This document shows, piece after piece, positions 35,437-44,981 of a stretch of 64,000 bases of DNA. The first letter of the stretch is position 1; each line of letters starts with the position of its first letter. The stretch is from contig NZ_CP009283.1 of assembly GCF_000758625.1 (NCBI RefSeq), positions 1,499,501 to 1,563,500 on the forward strand, given 5' to 3'. The translations under genes and the position numbers were made by a program. The notes under the pieces are model-generated. The model did not search any database. It saw only the letters and a program-made list of their open reading frames with translations, and was not told the origin of the DNA. This DNA comes from Paenibacillus sp. FSL R7-0273. Lineage in GTDB: Bacteria; Bacillota; Bacilli; Paenibacillales; Paenibacillaceae.

Positions 35437-35994
35437 TCATAACCCTGTCGCTGACAGCGGCTGATTAACTTCATGTGCAGGCGCGGATAGCAGGTCCAGG
35501 CGGTAGCCTTTGACCAGTGTTTCGCCGTTCATAATATCCGTCTCATAGGCGCGTGTAAAGCCCAGATGCTCATAGAGCTTAATGGCAGAGGCCATCATGT
35601 CGGAGGTGTGGAGGTGGAGGGCGGCAGCGCCTTGTTCACGGGATCTGCGAACGGCTTCCCCAATCAGCAGCGTGGCAATTCCGCGGCCGCGGGCGGCAGT
35701 AGAAACGGCAAGCAGGCGGAGGATAGGGGCATTTATGCCAAGCTCGGGCCTGCCGTAGGCGGCCTCCGACGAGGTGAACAGCAGCATGCTGCCGGCAATC
35801 TGCTGATCAATCTCGGCAACGATCCGGGCAGCCGGTGCATCCCCTTGAACAGAAGCCAGGATGGAATCACGGTATTCCAGCCAAAAGGCTTCAGGTAAAT
35901 AAGCGGAGTATTGGCTGTAGGCATCCAGCAGGACCCCCGCAATGGCATCCCGGTCGCTATCTATTGCGTCGCGGATAATCACTTCTTTTGACAT
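35437..35994 (-). CDS. GNAT family N-acetyltransferase
   Basis: A 185-residue acetyltransferase. The acetyl-CoA binding motif A is LRLLAVSTAARGRGIATLLI, and the C-terminal LHTSDMMASAIKLYEHLGFT completes the GNAT fold. The substrate is unknown. The frame is open 76 codons further upstream, but ATG 35994 is the first start with a good site (AAGGGGG). It is divergent from the LysR gene and could belong to that regulatory unit or be independent. Confidence 0.8.
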   Translation of the reverse strand: MSKEVIIRDAIDSDRDAIAGVLLDAYSQYSAYLPEAFWLEYRDSILASVQGDAPAARIVAEIDQQIAGSMLLFTSSEAAYGRPELGINAPILRLLAVSTAARGRGIATLLIGEAVRRSREQGAAALHLHTSDMMASAIKLYEHLGFTRAYETDIMNGETLVKGYRLDLLSAPAHEVNQPLSATGL

Positions 35995-36166
35995 ATTCCA
36001 ATATCCCCCTTCATCTGCGGATTCGGTCATTTGATTGGTGTCATTATACCCGATAATCCATAGCGATATAAGAGGAATTTCATTATTCCGATAAATGGAT
36101 AGAAAAGTTCTTTCTATAATTGTGACTAATTTAATGGAAAACGGGGAAATGCGCATCGCAAATATA

Positions 36167-36195
36167 TTGACAAAAAAATGAGCCGTATCTAATAT
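36167..36195 (+). promoter_or_regulatory. sigma-A promoter of the LysR gene
   Basis: TTGACA (36167-36172) and TAATAT (36190-36195) are separated by 17 bp, close to the sigma-A consensus. The 292-bp region between the divergent acetyltransferase and LysR genes holds no gene. Confidence 0.65.
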
Positions 36196-36286
36196 ATATA
36201 CAAAATCTATAGGTGAGCACAATTATAAATCATTGTTAATTCATCGGAATAGTTAAAATTATAAAGCTTTTCAGGGAGGGCTTGGA

Positions 36287-37180
36287 GTGAATATCGATAA
36301 TATTGAGGCCTTTGTCTACATCAACCACTATGGAAGCTTCAATAAAGCGGCCGAGGTGCTGTACATTTCGCAGCCGACGGTAACAGCCCGTATTCAATCG
36401 CTGGAGCGGGAGCTGGATTGCAAGGTGTTCGACCGTCTGGGCAAGCAGGTTCATCTGACGGATAAAGGCAAGCAGTTCCTGCCGTACGCCCAGCAGATTC
36501 TCCAGGTGTATCAGAGCGGCAAGCATCAGCTTCAGGCCAAAGGCCATATTCCGAATGAGCTGCGGATCGGCAGCACTGTATCGGTGTCCAACTATCTGAT
36601 GCCGCAGCTGCTGCACCGGCTGAAACAGAAATATCCGCATATCACGATCAAGCTGACAACGGCTTCAACCGATCTGCTGATTGATAAGCTGAAGGCAAAG
36701 GAAATCGATCTCGCTTTTATCCGCAAGGTAGTCAATCCGGCAATTCAGACGTACCCGTTCTGCGAGGACCCTATTTCGCTGTACGTGCATGCAGGGCATC
36801 ATCTGGCCAAAAGCGGACATGCAACGCTGCAGGATATCCGCTTTGAGACGCTGGTGTTTTTTGAATGCGGCTCCCTGGACTGGATGCGGCTGCACCGCGT
36901 ATTCGAGAGCATGGAGCAGCCGCCCAATATTGAATACCACGTGGATAATCTGGAGACGGCGAAAAAGCTTGTGCTTAAGCAGGCAGGAATCTGCTTTTTG
37001 CCGGCGCTGAGCGTGCAGGAGGAAGTGGCGGCGGGAACGCTGATCAGAGTGGATATTGCGGAGACGGAGGGGATTTCCCTGCGGACCAGCCTGATCTCCC
37101 TGAACGGGGAGAACGCGGAGTTTATTGAAACGCTGCTGGAGGCAGCCCCGGGTAAGGTGGATAATCGACTAATTGTATAG
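36287..37180 (+). CDS. LysR family regulator of sulfur-compound operon
   Basis: A 297-residue LysR-type regulator. The winged helix-turn-helix is in GSFNKAAEVLYISQPTVTAR with IQSLERELDCKVFDR, and the effector domain starts at ELRIGSTVSVSNYLMP. The GTG start follows AGGGAGGG. It sits just before, and in the same direction as, an operon matching the B. subtilis ytmI operon, which is controlled by the LysR protein YtlI. By analogy it probably activates that operon in response to a sulfur-metabolism signal such as O-acetylserine. Confidence 0.88.
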   Translation: MNIDNIEAFVYINHYGSFNKAAEVLYISQPTVTARIQSLERELDCKVFDRLGKQVHLTDKGKQFLPYAQQILQVYQSGKHQLQAKGHIPNELRIGSTVSVSNYLMPQLLHRLKQKYPHITIKLTTASTDLLIDKLKAKEIDLAFIRKVVNPAIQTYPFCEDPISLYVHAGHHLAKSGHATLQDIRFETLVFFECGSLDWMRLHRVFESMEQPPNIEYHVDNLETAKKLVLKQAGICFLPALSVQEEVAAGTLIRVDIAETEGISLRTSLISLNGENAEFIETLLEAAPGKVDNRLIV

Positions 37181-37209
37181 ATGTATTAAAAAACTCTATT
37201 AGCGCATGG

Positions 37210-37245
37210 TCACATGCAGTGATAAAGTTAATTGCATATAATCAC
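37210..37245 (+). promoter_or_regulatory. possible activator-dependent promoter of the sulfur operon
   Basis: TATAAT at 37237-37242 lacks a good -35, as expected of a promoter needing LysR help. The preceding region is AT-rich and contains short dyads, but no single operator stands out. Confidence 0.4.
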
Positions 37246-37300
37246 GACTAAATCGATAGGGATTATAAAATTAATAAACCGGAAGAATGGAGGGCTTGCG

Positions 37301-37816
37301 ATGAGTGAGGTTTACCGGCTGGCAGAGCTAAGGGATGCAGAGCAGCTGCTGGATGTTACATACCGTGCCTATCAGCTGATCCGCGAGCTCGGGCTGCACT
37401 GGCCTGCGGCGAACGCTGATCTGGCGCTGATTGAAGACAACATCACTGCGAATGAGTGTTATGTGCTTGAAGTGGATGGAGCCGTTATGGCTACCATTAC
37501 ACTCTCCAATGAAGAGGAGATCCGCAAGTTCAGCCCGCTGCCTTTTGTAAAATGGTTTGCCACTCACCCCGATTACAGCAACAAGGGCTATGGCGGTAAG
37601 CTGCTGGACTGGGTAGAGGAGCACATTATCCTCGGCAAGCTCGGCTCACCTGAGGTTACGCTGGCTACAGCGAAAAAGCATCCATGGCTGGTTGAAATGT
37701 ATGAACGACGGGGATATGAGCGCTTCGTGGAGCTTGATCCGCAGAACGGCGACGGCATTATGTATCTGCTAAAAAAGACACTTATAAATAAACCACAAAT
37801 CACTCAAAGGGGATAG
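37301..37816 (+). CDS. GNAT N-acetyltransferase (SnaA/YtmI-like)
   Basis: A 171-residue acetyltransferase with the acetyl-CoA motif WFATHPDYSNKGYGGKLLDW and C-terminal EMYERRGYERF. As first gene of an operon with a cystine-type importer, two flavin monooxygenases and two deacylases, it fits the B. subtilis YtmI/YxeL (Sna) enzymes that N-acetylate S-modified cysteines before oxidation. Substrate identity is inferred from context. ATG 37301 follows GGAGGG; the binding-protein gene starts 4 bp after its stop. Confidence 0.75.
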   Translation: MSEVYRLAELRDAEQLLDVTYRAYQLIRELGLHWPAANADLALIEDNITANECYVLEVDGAVMATITLSNEEEIRKFSPLPFVKWFATHPDYSNKGYGGKLLDWVEEHIILGKLGSPEVTLATAKKHPWLVEMYERRGYERFVELDPQNGDGIMYLLKKTLINKPQITQRG

Positions 37817-37820
37817 AAAC

Positions 37821-38690
37821 ATGAAAAAGTCCATTTCGCTAGTATTTGCATCCGTATTAACGCTGGCGATCGCCGGCTGCGGAAATAACAGCAACAATGC
37901 AGGCGGCAACAGCGCAGGCAGCGCGGGCAATAAGGTAGCTGAAGCGGCTGCACCGGCGGATACAACAGCTAAGGTAACGAAGATCATCGTAGGTACAGGG
38001 ACCGGGTTCCCGCAGGTATGCTTTATCGATGAGAACGGCAAACTGACCGGCTTTGATGTGGAGCTGCTCAAGGAAATTGATAACAAGCTGCCGGAATATG
38101 AATTTGATTTTCAGACAATGGATTTCAGCAACCTGCTGCTGAGCCTGGAAACCAAAAAAATCGATCTGGTTGCCCATGTTATGGAGAAGAATCCGGAGCG
38201 GGAGCAGAAGTACACTTTTAACAAAGAAGCTTATGCCCACTGGAGAAACCGCATTGTTGTGGCTAAGGACAACGACTCGATCCAGACACTGGACGATCTG
38301 AAGGGTAAAAAGGTACTGGTCGGCGCGACAAGCGCTCAGGCGCAGATCCTTGAAAATTACAATAAAGAGAACGCAGATGACATCAATATTGTCTATCAGA
38401 GCGGTACCGCTAACGATACAGCTGCCCAGATTACAACCGGCCGTGTGGATGCAACGCTGGCTGCCGATTTTGTCATCCCGATCGTTGATCCGCAGAGCCA
38501 GCTGAAGGCTACGGGTCCTGAGCTGTCCTCCGCAGACATTCTCTATGTGTTCCGCAAGGATGATGCCGATTCCCAGAAACTGTCCGATGCCATCGACGGT
38601 GCGATCAAGGAGCTGAAGACAGACGGTACGCTCGGCAAGCTGAGCACAGAATGGCTGGGGGCAGACGTTACAGCGGATTCGGTGCAGTGA
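37821..38690 (+). CDS. amino acid ABC transporter substrate-binding lipoprotein (TcyJ/TcyK-like)
   Basis: A 289-residue binding protein. The signal peptide ends in lipobox LAIAGC with Cys20 as anchor, then an Asn/Ala/Gly-rich tether. The mature part has the SBP_bac_3 pattern: GTGTGFPQVCFIDENGKLTG, FDVELLKEIDNKLPEYEFDF and LKGKKVLVGATSAQAQILEN. In B. subtilis TcyJ and TcyK bind cystine and S-modified cysteines. The ligand here is probably a sulfur amino acid derivative. Confidence 0.85.
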   Translation: MKKSISLVFASVLTLAIAGCGNNSNNAGGNSAGSAGNKVAEAAAPADTTAKVTKIIVGTGTGFPQVCFIDENGKLTGFDVELLKEIDNKLPEYEFDFQTMDFSNLLLSLETKKIDLVAHVMEKNPEREQKYTFNKEAYAHWRNRIVVAKDNDSIQTLDDLKGKKVLVGATSAQAQILENYNKENADDINIVYQSGTANDTAAQITTGRVDATLAADFVIPIVDPQSQLKATGPELSSADILYVFRKDDADSQKLSDAIDGAIKELKTDGTLGKLSTEWLGADVTADSVQ

Positions 38691-38723
38691 TGAGACCGGT
38701 GAACCGGGGAAGGGAGGGAGCGT

Positions 38724-39509
38724 ATGGGCGCGCCGTTTGATATCAGTTATGTATTTTCTTTTTTACCGAAGCTGTTTGGTACGCTGGGCACCACGCTGCT
38801 GATTGTCGGCGGCTCGCTGCTGGCAGGTATTATTGTCGGCTTTCTGGTAGCTTTGCCGAGGCTTTATAAAATTCCGGTGCTGAAGACCTGCTCTGAAGTC
38901 TATATCTCCTTTTTCCGGGGCACACCGATTCTGATTCAGCTCTTCCTGTTCTATTACGGCCTGCCGGAAATTCTCAAGCTGGTGAATGTGGATATGACGC
39001 GGACGCCGGTGCTGGTCTTCGTGATTCTGACCTACGGCTTGCATACCGGGGCTTACATGTCCGAGATGATCAGAGCGGCCGTGCAGGCGGTGGATAAAGG
39101 GCAGGTGGAAGCGGCTTATGCGACCGGGATGACGGCGTTTCAGGCATTCAGACGGATCGTGCTGCCGCAGGCGCTGGGGATTGCCGTTCCGGTTTTCTCC
39201 AACCTGGTGATCGCCCTGCTGAAGGACACGTCGCTGGCCTTTACGCTCGGAGTGATGGAGATGACGGGGAAAGCGCAGACGCTTGGTACCTTGACGCAGC
39301 ATTTTATTGAAACGTATATTGCACTCGCCCTGATCTATCTGGTTATCAGCTTTACGATTGAGAAGCTGCTGCTTGTGGCGGAACGCCGGCTGCTGCGGCA
39401 TGAGAAAGTGACCGGTCCGGAGCGAAAAGCATTCAAAATCAACAAGAGCTGGTCCTACCGCCGCATCATTGCGGAGCTGGGACCAGGTAAAGGAGGCGCC
39501 GGATTATGA
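38724..39509 (+). CDS. amino acid ABC transporter permease (TcyL-like)
   Basis: A 261-residue membrane protein with about five hydrophobic helices, the N-terminal TLGTTLLIVGGSLLAGIIVG pattern and the EAA-type loop EAAYATGMTAFQAFRRIVLP. It pairs with the next permease. The stop overlaps the next start by four bases. GGGAGGGAG precedes the ATG. Confidence 0.88.
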   Translation: MGAPFDISYVFSFLPKLFGTLGTTLLIVGGSLLAGIIVGFLVALPRLYKIPVLKTCSEVYISFFRGTPILIQLFLFYYGLPEILKLVNVDMTRTPVLVFVILTYGLHTGAYMSEMIRAAVQAVDKGQVEAAYATGMTAFQAFRRIVLPQALGIAVPVFSNLVIALLKDTSLAFTLGVMEMTGKAQTLGTLTQHFIETYIALALIYLVISFTIEKLLLVAERRLLRHEKVTGPERKAFKINKSWSYRRIIAELGPGKGGAGL

Positions 39510-40216
39510 AGCTGGACCCGTCGTTTATCTGGACGGCTTTTGTGCAGATCCTGGGTGCGATTCCAACGACCCTATATATCACTGTCGTCTCTGTGCTTGC
39601 CGGCTTCGTTATTGGCCTGGCAGTGGCCTTGATAAGAATATACCGGGTTCCGGTGCTCTATCCGCTGGCAGTCGGTTACGTCACCTTTATCCGCGGAACG
39701 CCGATGCTGACGCATCTGCTGCTGATCTACTTCGGGCTTCCCGTGCTGATTGACGGGCTGGCGGCGCATTTCGGCTGGGGCTTCCGGTCGGTGTCGATTC
39801 CGATGATCGGCTTTGCGTACATTTCATTCTCGATTACAGCGGGAGCCTACATGTCCGAGGTGGTCCGTTCCGGCCTGCTCGCAGTGGACCGCGGCCAGCT
39901 GGAGGCGGCCCATTCCATTGGAATGACTACACCGCAGGCGCTGCGGCGGATTGTTTTTCCCCAGGCGCTGGCGGCGAGCCTGCCTAACCTGTCGAATGCT
40001 GTGATCGGAATGTTGCATGGATCAACGCTCGCTTTTACCGTGTCGGTGGTGGATATCAATGCCAAGGCGCAGATTGTGGCTTCGACGAACTGGAAGTTTT
40101 TTGAGGCCTATCTGGCGGCGGCGCTGATCTTCTGGGGGCTTACGTTCCTGATTGAACGTGCGACATCGGTGATTGAAAGACGGATTAATCTGTATAACCG
40201 GGGGGGAGTGGCATGA
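39506..40216 (+). CDS. amino acid ABC transporter permease (TcyM-like)
   Basis: A 236-residue permease with about five hydrophobic helices. It has [20 protein letters not shown] and the EAA loop [20 protein letters not shown], which contacts the ATPase. It overlaps both neighbours by four bases, so the transporter genes are translated as a coupled set. Confidence 0.88.
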   Translation: MKLDPSFIWTAFVQILGAIPTTLYITVVSVLAGFVIGLAVALIRIYRVPVLYPLAVGYVTFIRGTPMLTHLLLIYFGLPVLIDGLAAHFGWGFRSVSIPMIGFAYISFSITAGAYMSEVVRSGLLAVDRGQLEAAHSIGMTTPQALRRIVFPQALAASLPNLSNAVIGMLHGSTLAFTVSVVDINAKAQIVASTNWKFFEAYLAAALIFWGLTFLIERATSVIERRINLYNRGGVA

Positions 40217-40965
40217 TCAGGCTGTCGCAAATTTCAAAATCATTCGGCCGCCATCAGGTGCTGAACAATATAGATTTAACGGTTACCAAAGGTGAGGTAG
40301 TGGTCATTCTCGGCCCAAGCGGCTCCGGCAAAACAACGCTTTTGCGCTGTGTGAATTATCTGGAGAAGCCGGGCAGCGGCGAGATCGCCATCGGTGATTT
40401 CAAGGTGGACTGCAAGCATGCCCGTAAGCAGGAGATTTATCAGCTCCGGCAAAAGACGGCAATGGTATTCCAGCAGTACAATCTGTTCCGCCACAAAACC
40501 GCGCTGGAGAACGTGATGGAAGGCTTGCTCATCGTCAAAAAGCTGTCAAAGAACGAAGCGCGGAAGCGGAGTGTTGCCCTGCTTGAAAAGGTCGGCCTCG
40601 GCAGCAAGCTGGATGCTTATCCGAGCCAGCTGTCCGGAGGCCAGCAGCAGCGGGTGGGCATTGCCCGGGCGCTGGCGCTGGAGCCGGAGGTCATTCTGTT
40701 CGACGAACCGACGTCTGCGCTGGACCCGGAGCTGGTCGGTGAAGTGCTGGCCGTTATCCGCAAAATCGCCAAGGAAGGCATCACAATGATCGTAGTGACG
40801 CATGAGATGGGCTTTGCCCGTGATGTGGCGAACCATGTGGTCTTCATGGACGGCGGGGTCATTGTTGAAGAGGGAACCCCAACGGAGCTGTTCAACCATC
40901 CGCGTGAGGAAAGAACGAAGCAGTTCCTGAAACGGATTACACCTGAACTGAACTATTCCATATAG
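40213..40965 (+). CDS. amino acid ABC transporter ATPase (TcyN-like)
   Basis: A 250-residue ATPase with Walker [11 protein letters not shown]-loop [16 protein letters not shown], signature [15 protein letters not shown], Walker [16 protein letters not shown] and switch His in VVTHEMGFA. It energises the two permeases upstream. The next gene begins 11 bp after its stop. Confidence 0.9.
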   Translation: MIRLSQISKSFGRHQVLNNIDLTVTKGEVVVILGPSGSGKTTLLRCVNYLEKPGSGEIAIGDFKVDCKHARKQEIYQLRQKTAMVFQQYNLFRHKTALENVMEGLLIVKKLSKNEARKRSVALLEKVGLGSKLDAYPSQLSGGQQQRVGIARALALEPEVILFDEPTSALDPELVGEVLAVIRKIAKEGITMIVVTHEMGFARDVANHVVFMDGGVIVEEGTPTELFNHPREERTKQFLKRITPELNYSI

Positions 40966-40976
40966 GAGGCAAAATC

Positions 40977-41993
40977 ATGGCTATTACCATCAGCGTACTG
41001 GATCAAAGCCCGATCTATCCGGGAGAAACGGCGGAGGAAGCATTCCGCCATACGGTCAAGCTGGCACAGCTGTCTGAAAGACTGGGCTTCCGCCGCTTCT
41101 GGGTCTCCGAGCATCATGATTCCGAGCAGGTAGCCGGCTCCTCCCCGGAGGTGCTGATCTCGCATCTGCTCGCCAAAACAGAATCGATCCGGATCGGCTC
41201 CGGCGGCATTATGCTGCAGCATTACAGCCCTTACAAGGTGGCTGAGAATTTCAATGTGCTGGCATCGCTGGCTCCGGGCCGGGTGGACCTTGGGGTAGGA
41301 CGCGCTCCGGGCGGACTGCCGCGCAGCACACAGGCGCTGCAGCACGGAAAGACGGATTCGGCAACCCTGACGGACAAAATCGTCGAGCTGGAGCAGTATG
41401 TACATAACAGGCTCGGGGAAGACCATCCGCTGGCCGGGCTGAAGGCAGGTCCGCTGCCTGTTACAGCACCTGAGCTGTACGTGCTCGGTGCAAGTGTAAG
41501 CAGTGCAGAGATAGCTGCTGAACTGGGATTGCCATACGTGTTCTCGCTGTTCATTAACGGCGATCAGGCTGTGGCGCTGGAGGCGATCCGTGCTTACCGC
41601 AGCGGGTTTGCAGCTGCGGAGGGCAGAGCGCCGCAGGCGATTATTGCCCTCTCGCTGATTGCTGCAGACACCGAGGAAGAGGCGAAGGAGCTGGCAGGCG
41701 CGCACAAGCTGATCCGGATTACGCTTGAGAGCGGCAAGACGCTGACGGTGGCTACCCGGGAGCAGGCGGAGGAATTCGCCCGCCAGGCTAAGGAAGCTTA
41801 TACCATCGAGGAGCGGGAGCCTGAGATTACCAAAGGGACGAAGGAAACTGTCCGCGGGCAGCTGCTGGCGCTGTCGGAGGCATCGGGTGTCGACGAGTTT
41901 ATCGTGACAACAAATATCCAGCCTTTTGAAAAGCGGCTCCGCTCGTTTGAGCTGCTGAGCGAGGCGTTGGCTGAGGTGCCTGCTGAGGCTTAG
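40977..41993 (+). CDS. luciferase-like flavin monooxygenase (CmoO-like)
   Basis: A 338-residue luciferase-family enzyme of the MsnO8 type: SVLDQSPIYPGETAEEAF at the N-terminus, FWVSEHHDSEQVAGSSPEVL, and GRVDLGVGRAPGGLPRS for flavin binding. In B. subtilis YtmO/CmoO is encoded at this position in the ytm operon, where FMN monooxygenases cleave N-acetylated S-alkyl or S-succinyl cysteines. A reduced-flavin supplier is not encoded nearby. AGGAGG precedes the ATG. Confidence 0.8.
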   Translation: MAITISVLDQSPIYPGETAEEAFRHTVKLAQLSERLGFRRFWVSEHHDSEQVAGSSPEVLISHLLAKTESIRIGSGGIMLQHYSPYKVAENFNVLASLAPGRVDLGVGRAPGGLPRSTQALQHGKTDSATLTDKIVELEQYVHNRLGEDHPLAGLKAGPLPVTAPELYVLGASVSSAEIAAELGLPYVFSLFINGDQAVALEAIRAYRSGFAAAEGRAPQAIIALSLIAADTEEEAKELAGAHKLIRITLESGKTLTVATREQAEEFARQAKEAYTIEEREPEITKGTKETVRGQLLALSEASGVDEFIVTTNIQPFEKRLRSFELLSEALAEVPAEA

Positions 41994-42051
41994 GATCAAA
42001 GCGGAGGGATTTAAAAGCGTAAAGGAAAATGCATAAGAAAGGGGCCTGTAT

Positions 42052-43227
42052 ATGACAAGCAAAGCTGCAGAGCTGAGCGCGGAAGCGCTTGGAGAACAAT
42101 TAACCGGAATCCGCCGTCATCTGCACCGGCACCCGGAGCTGTCCAATGAAGAATATGAGACTACCAAATATATTACTTCTCAGCTTACGCAGGCCGGGAT
42201 CAGGATTCTGGACTACGGGCTGGCAACCGGCGTAATCGCAGAGATCGGAAGCGGCAAGCCCGGTCCGGTTATCGCCCTGCGGGCCGATATCGATGCCCTG
42301 CCGGTTCAGGAGGAGACGGGTGCGGAGTATGCATCCTTGTTTCCCGGCAAAATGCATGCCTGCGGGCATGATTTTCATACGGCGGCACTGCTCGGCGCCG
42401 CTTATCTGTTAAAGCAGCAGGAGGATCAGCTGCCTGGAACGGTACGTTTGCTGTTCCAGCCCGCAGAGGAGAAAGCGCAGGGCGCGCAGCGGGTGATTGC
42501 CAGCGGAGCGCTGCAGGAGGTTCGCGCCGTAATCGGGCTGCATAACAAGCCCGACCTGCCGGTCGGCACGATCGGCATTACCGGCGGCCCGCTGATGGCC
42601 GCCGCAGACGGGTTCGTTGTTGAGGTGAAGGGCAGCGGCTCACACGCGGCTGTGCCTGAAGCGGCTATTGATCCGATTGTAGCAGCGGCACATATCGTGA
42701 CTGCGCTGCAGTCGGTCGTCAGCCGCAATGTCAGCCCGCTGCACAGCGCGGTTGTCAGCGTAACACAGCTCCACAGCGGCAACTCATGGAATGTAATCCC
42801 GGAGAAAGCCGTGCTGGAAGGCACGGTCCGTAACTTTGATGAAGCGGTGCGTGCCAATGTGCTGAAACGCTTTGAGCAAGTGGCGGCCGGAGTAGCTGCT
42901 GCCCTTGGTGCGACGGCTAAGGTCCGCTGGATTGAAGGACCGCCTCCGGTAATCAATGATGAGGCGCTGGCTGCGCTGGGGATTGAAGCCGCTGAAGCGC
43001 TTGGTTATCAGGCTGTGAAGCCGGTGCCATCTCCGGCGGGTGAGGACTTTGCCTTCTACCAGCGCGAGGTGCCGGGACTGTTCGTATTCGTCGGCACCAG
43101 CGGCAGCCGGGAATGGCATCATCCGGCGTTTAATCTGGATGAGCAGGCGCTGCCGGTGGCGGCAAGGTTCCTTGCAGAGACGGCTGTGCGTTCCATAGCG
43201 TACTACGCCTCCGGCGGAGGTGCATGA
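42052..43227 (+). CDS. M20 family amidohydrolase (N-acyl amino acid deacylase)
   Basis: A 391-residue metal-dependent deacylase of the hippuricase/YxeP/YtnL type. It has IRRHLHRHPELSNEEYETT, the Cys and His metal ligands in MHACGHDFHTAALLG, LFQPAEEKAQGAQRVI and PSPAGEDFAFYQREVPGLFV. In the sulfur-salvage pathway SndA/SndB remove the N-acetyl group to free cysteine. A second M20 gene lies at 46337, so two substrates or two steps may be served. It overlaps the next gene by four bases. Confidence 0.85.
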   Translation: MTSKAAELSAEALGEQLTGIRRHLHRHPELSNEEYETTKYITSQLTQAGIRILDYGLATGVIAEIGSGKPGPVIALRADIDALPVQEETGAEYASLFPGKMHACGHDFHTAALLGAAYLLKQQEDQLPGTVRLLFQPAEEKAQGAQRVIASGALQEVRAVIGLHNKPDLPVGTIGITGGPLMAAADGFVVEVKGSGSHAAVPEAAIDPIVAAAHIVTALQSVVSRNVSPLHSAVVSVTQLHSGNSWNVIPEKAVLEGTVRNFDEAVRANVLKRFEQVAAGVAAALGATAKVRWIEGPPPVINDEALAALGIEAAEALGYQAVKPVPSPAGEDFAFYQREVPGLFVFVGTSGSREWHHPAFNLDEQALPVAARFLAETAVRSIAYYASGGGA

Positions 43228-44369
43228 ATATAGCAGAATCAAAGTTTTACGATGTCATTGTCGTCGGCGCAGGCTCGATGGGCATGAGTGCCGGCTATGA
43301 GCTGGCCCGGCGCGGAGTAAAGGTGCTGCTGGTCGATGCTTTTAATCCGCCACACACAGAGGGCAGCCATCACGGGGATACTCGGCTGATCCGTCATGCT
43401 TACAGCGGAGACCCCGCCTATATCGGCCTGGCTCTGCGGGCGGATACGCTGTGGCAGGAATTGGAGCAGCTCAGTGGCTCAGAGCTGCTGGTCCGCTCGG
43501 GCGTGCTTAACCTTGCAGACCGCAAGGTGTATTCCTTCGGCGGACGAGTGGCAGAAGCGCAGCAGCGCGGGGTACGGGCTGAGCTGCTGGAGGCCGCAGA
43601 AATCCGGCGGCGCTGGCCGGGGCTTACGCTGCCGGAATCCTTTACGGCGATGTATGAGCCGGAGGCCGGATACTTGTACAGCGAGCGCTGTATATCCGCA
43701 TACCGCAAGCTGGCTCTGGCGCACGGCGCGGAGCTGCTGACAGACACGCCGGTGCTGAACGTGACGGCCCGCGAGGGCAGCGTCACTGTTCATACAGCCG
43801 GCGGCGATATTCACGGGGCGAGCGCTATTCTTAGCGCCGGAGCCTGGTTCAGCGGACTGGCGCCGTTTGTGCAGCTGCCGATTAAGGCAGTACGCAAGGT
43901 GGTCGGCTGGTTTGAGAGCAGCCCGGATTATGCTGCCGGAAGCTTTCCCGGCTTCACCTTGGGGGCGGAGGAAGGCGGCTATTACGGCTTTCCAGGCATT
44001 GGCGGAGCAGGCCTCAAGATCGGCCGGCATGATACCGGGCAGGAATGGAAGCCTGGGGAGCCGCTCAGGCCGTTCGGCAGTGAGGACAGCGATGAAGGCG
44101 ATCTCCGCCGTGTGTTGGAGGCTTATATGCCCGGCGCGGCCGGCCGTCTACTAAAAGGCTCTGTCTGCAAATATGAGCATACGCCGGATGAGGATTTCAT
44201 CATCGACCGCCATCCGCTTTATTCAAATGTGTTAATCGCCGGAGGCTTCTCGGGGCACGGGTTTAAATTTTCCAGTGTAGTTGGTGAGATTCTAGCGGAC
44301 CTGGCTACCAGTGGTTCTACCGGTCATAATATCAGTCCTTTTGCTTTATCACGTTTTGCTACTGCCTGA
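43224..44369 (+). CDS. sarcosine oxidase / N-methyltryptophan oxidase-like flavoprotein
   Basis: A 381-residue amine oxidase. The dinucleotide-binding motif is VVGAGSMGMSAGYELARRG. HHGDTRLIRHAYSGD matches monomeric sarcosine oxidase, and the covalent-FAD Cys is in GSVCKYEHTPDEDFIID, followed by AGGFSGHGFKFSSVVGEI. It oxidises an N-methyl or imino/amino acid with release of peroxide. It is coupled to the deacylase (ATGA) but is not part of the B. subtilis ytm/yxe sets as I know them, so this operon may handle an N-methylated or other secondary-amine substrate. Confidence 0.82.
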   Translation: MNIAESKFYDVIVVGAGSMGMSAGYELARRGVKVLLVDAFNPPHTEGSHHGDTRLIRHAYSGDPAYIGLALRADTLWQELEQLSGSELLVRSGVLNLADRKVYSFGGRVAEAQQRGVRAELLEAAEIRRRWPGLTLPESFTAMYEPEAGYLYSERCISAYRKLALAHGAELLTDTPVLNVTAREGSVTVHTAGGDIHGASAILSAGAWFSGLAPFVQLPIKAVRKVVGWFESSPDYAAGSFPGFTLGAEEGGYYGFPGIGGAGLKIGRHDTGQEWKPGEPLRPFGSEDSDEGDLRRVLEAYMPGAAGRLLKGSVCKYEHTPDEDFIIDRHPLYSNVLIAGGFSGHGFKFSSVVGEILADLATSGSTGHNISPFALSRFATA

Positions 44370-44405
44370 CTATCCGCAGGCAGGACTTACCATGGAGGGG
44401 ATCAC

Positions 44406-44885
44406 ATGAGCAGCACACAACTCAAAGATTACTTGAACACACACCAGCAGCTGGTGCAGGCTACAGGCGGATTAACGGAGGAGCAGCTGAAATGGAAGGC
44501 GGGTCCAGGTATCTGGAGTGTCACTGAGGTGCTCGCTCATCTGGCGGATCACAGCATTGTGGTATCCTTCCGCATCCGTGATATCCTTGCAGGCACGACG
44601 GCGCAGCTGCCGGCCTTCAATCAGGATGCGTGGGTCAGCGGCCAGTATGCGAATGACGGCAACGCGGCAGATAATCTGGAGCTGTTCCGCAGTCTGCTGC
44701 ACTATAACAGCTTGTTGCTTAGCCGGCTGCCGGCTGAGGACTGGGAGCTGAGCGGCATTAATTTCAAGGGCGACACGGTCAGAATCAGCGACATCGTCCG
44801 CAGCTTCATCGCCCATGTGCAGAACCATCTGGCCCAAATTGAGCGGATTAAGCAGGGAGCGGCGGCTGCGGCATTGGTGCAGTGA
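44406..44885 (+). CDS. DinB family protein
   Basis: A 159-residue four-helix-bundle protein. The metal-binding histidines can be placed in VTEVLAHLADHSIVV and SFIAHVQNHLAQIERIK. WKAGPGIWSVTEVLAHLADH is the classic DinB/YfiT entry motif. Some members are bacillithiol-S-transferases, which would fit a cluster handling S-modified cysteines; the activity is not proven by sequence. The ATG follows GGAGGGG. Confidence 0.8.
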   Translation: MSSTQLKDYLNTHQQLVQATGGLTEEQLKWKAGPGIWSVTEVLAHLADHSIVVSFRIRDILAGTTAQLPAFNQDAWVSGQYANDGNAADNLELFRSLLHYNSLLLSRLPAEDWELSGINFKGDTVRISDIVRSFIAHVQNHLAQIERIKQGAAAAALVQ

Positions 44886-44981
44886 GGGTGCTTCCGAAGT
44901 GAGTTTTGCGAAGAAAATATCAATCAGGCGGATGCTACCAAAACTAAGCAGATGCTAACAAAACTTTGAGGAGGAACGAAC

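Noticed and set aside
35995..36222. N-terminal extension of the acetyltransferase at 35437
   Set aside because: The extra 76 codons overlap the divergent promoter region, are AT-rich and lack family similarity; a strong site precedes ATG 35994.
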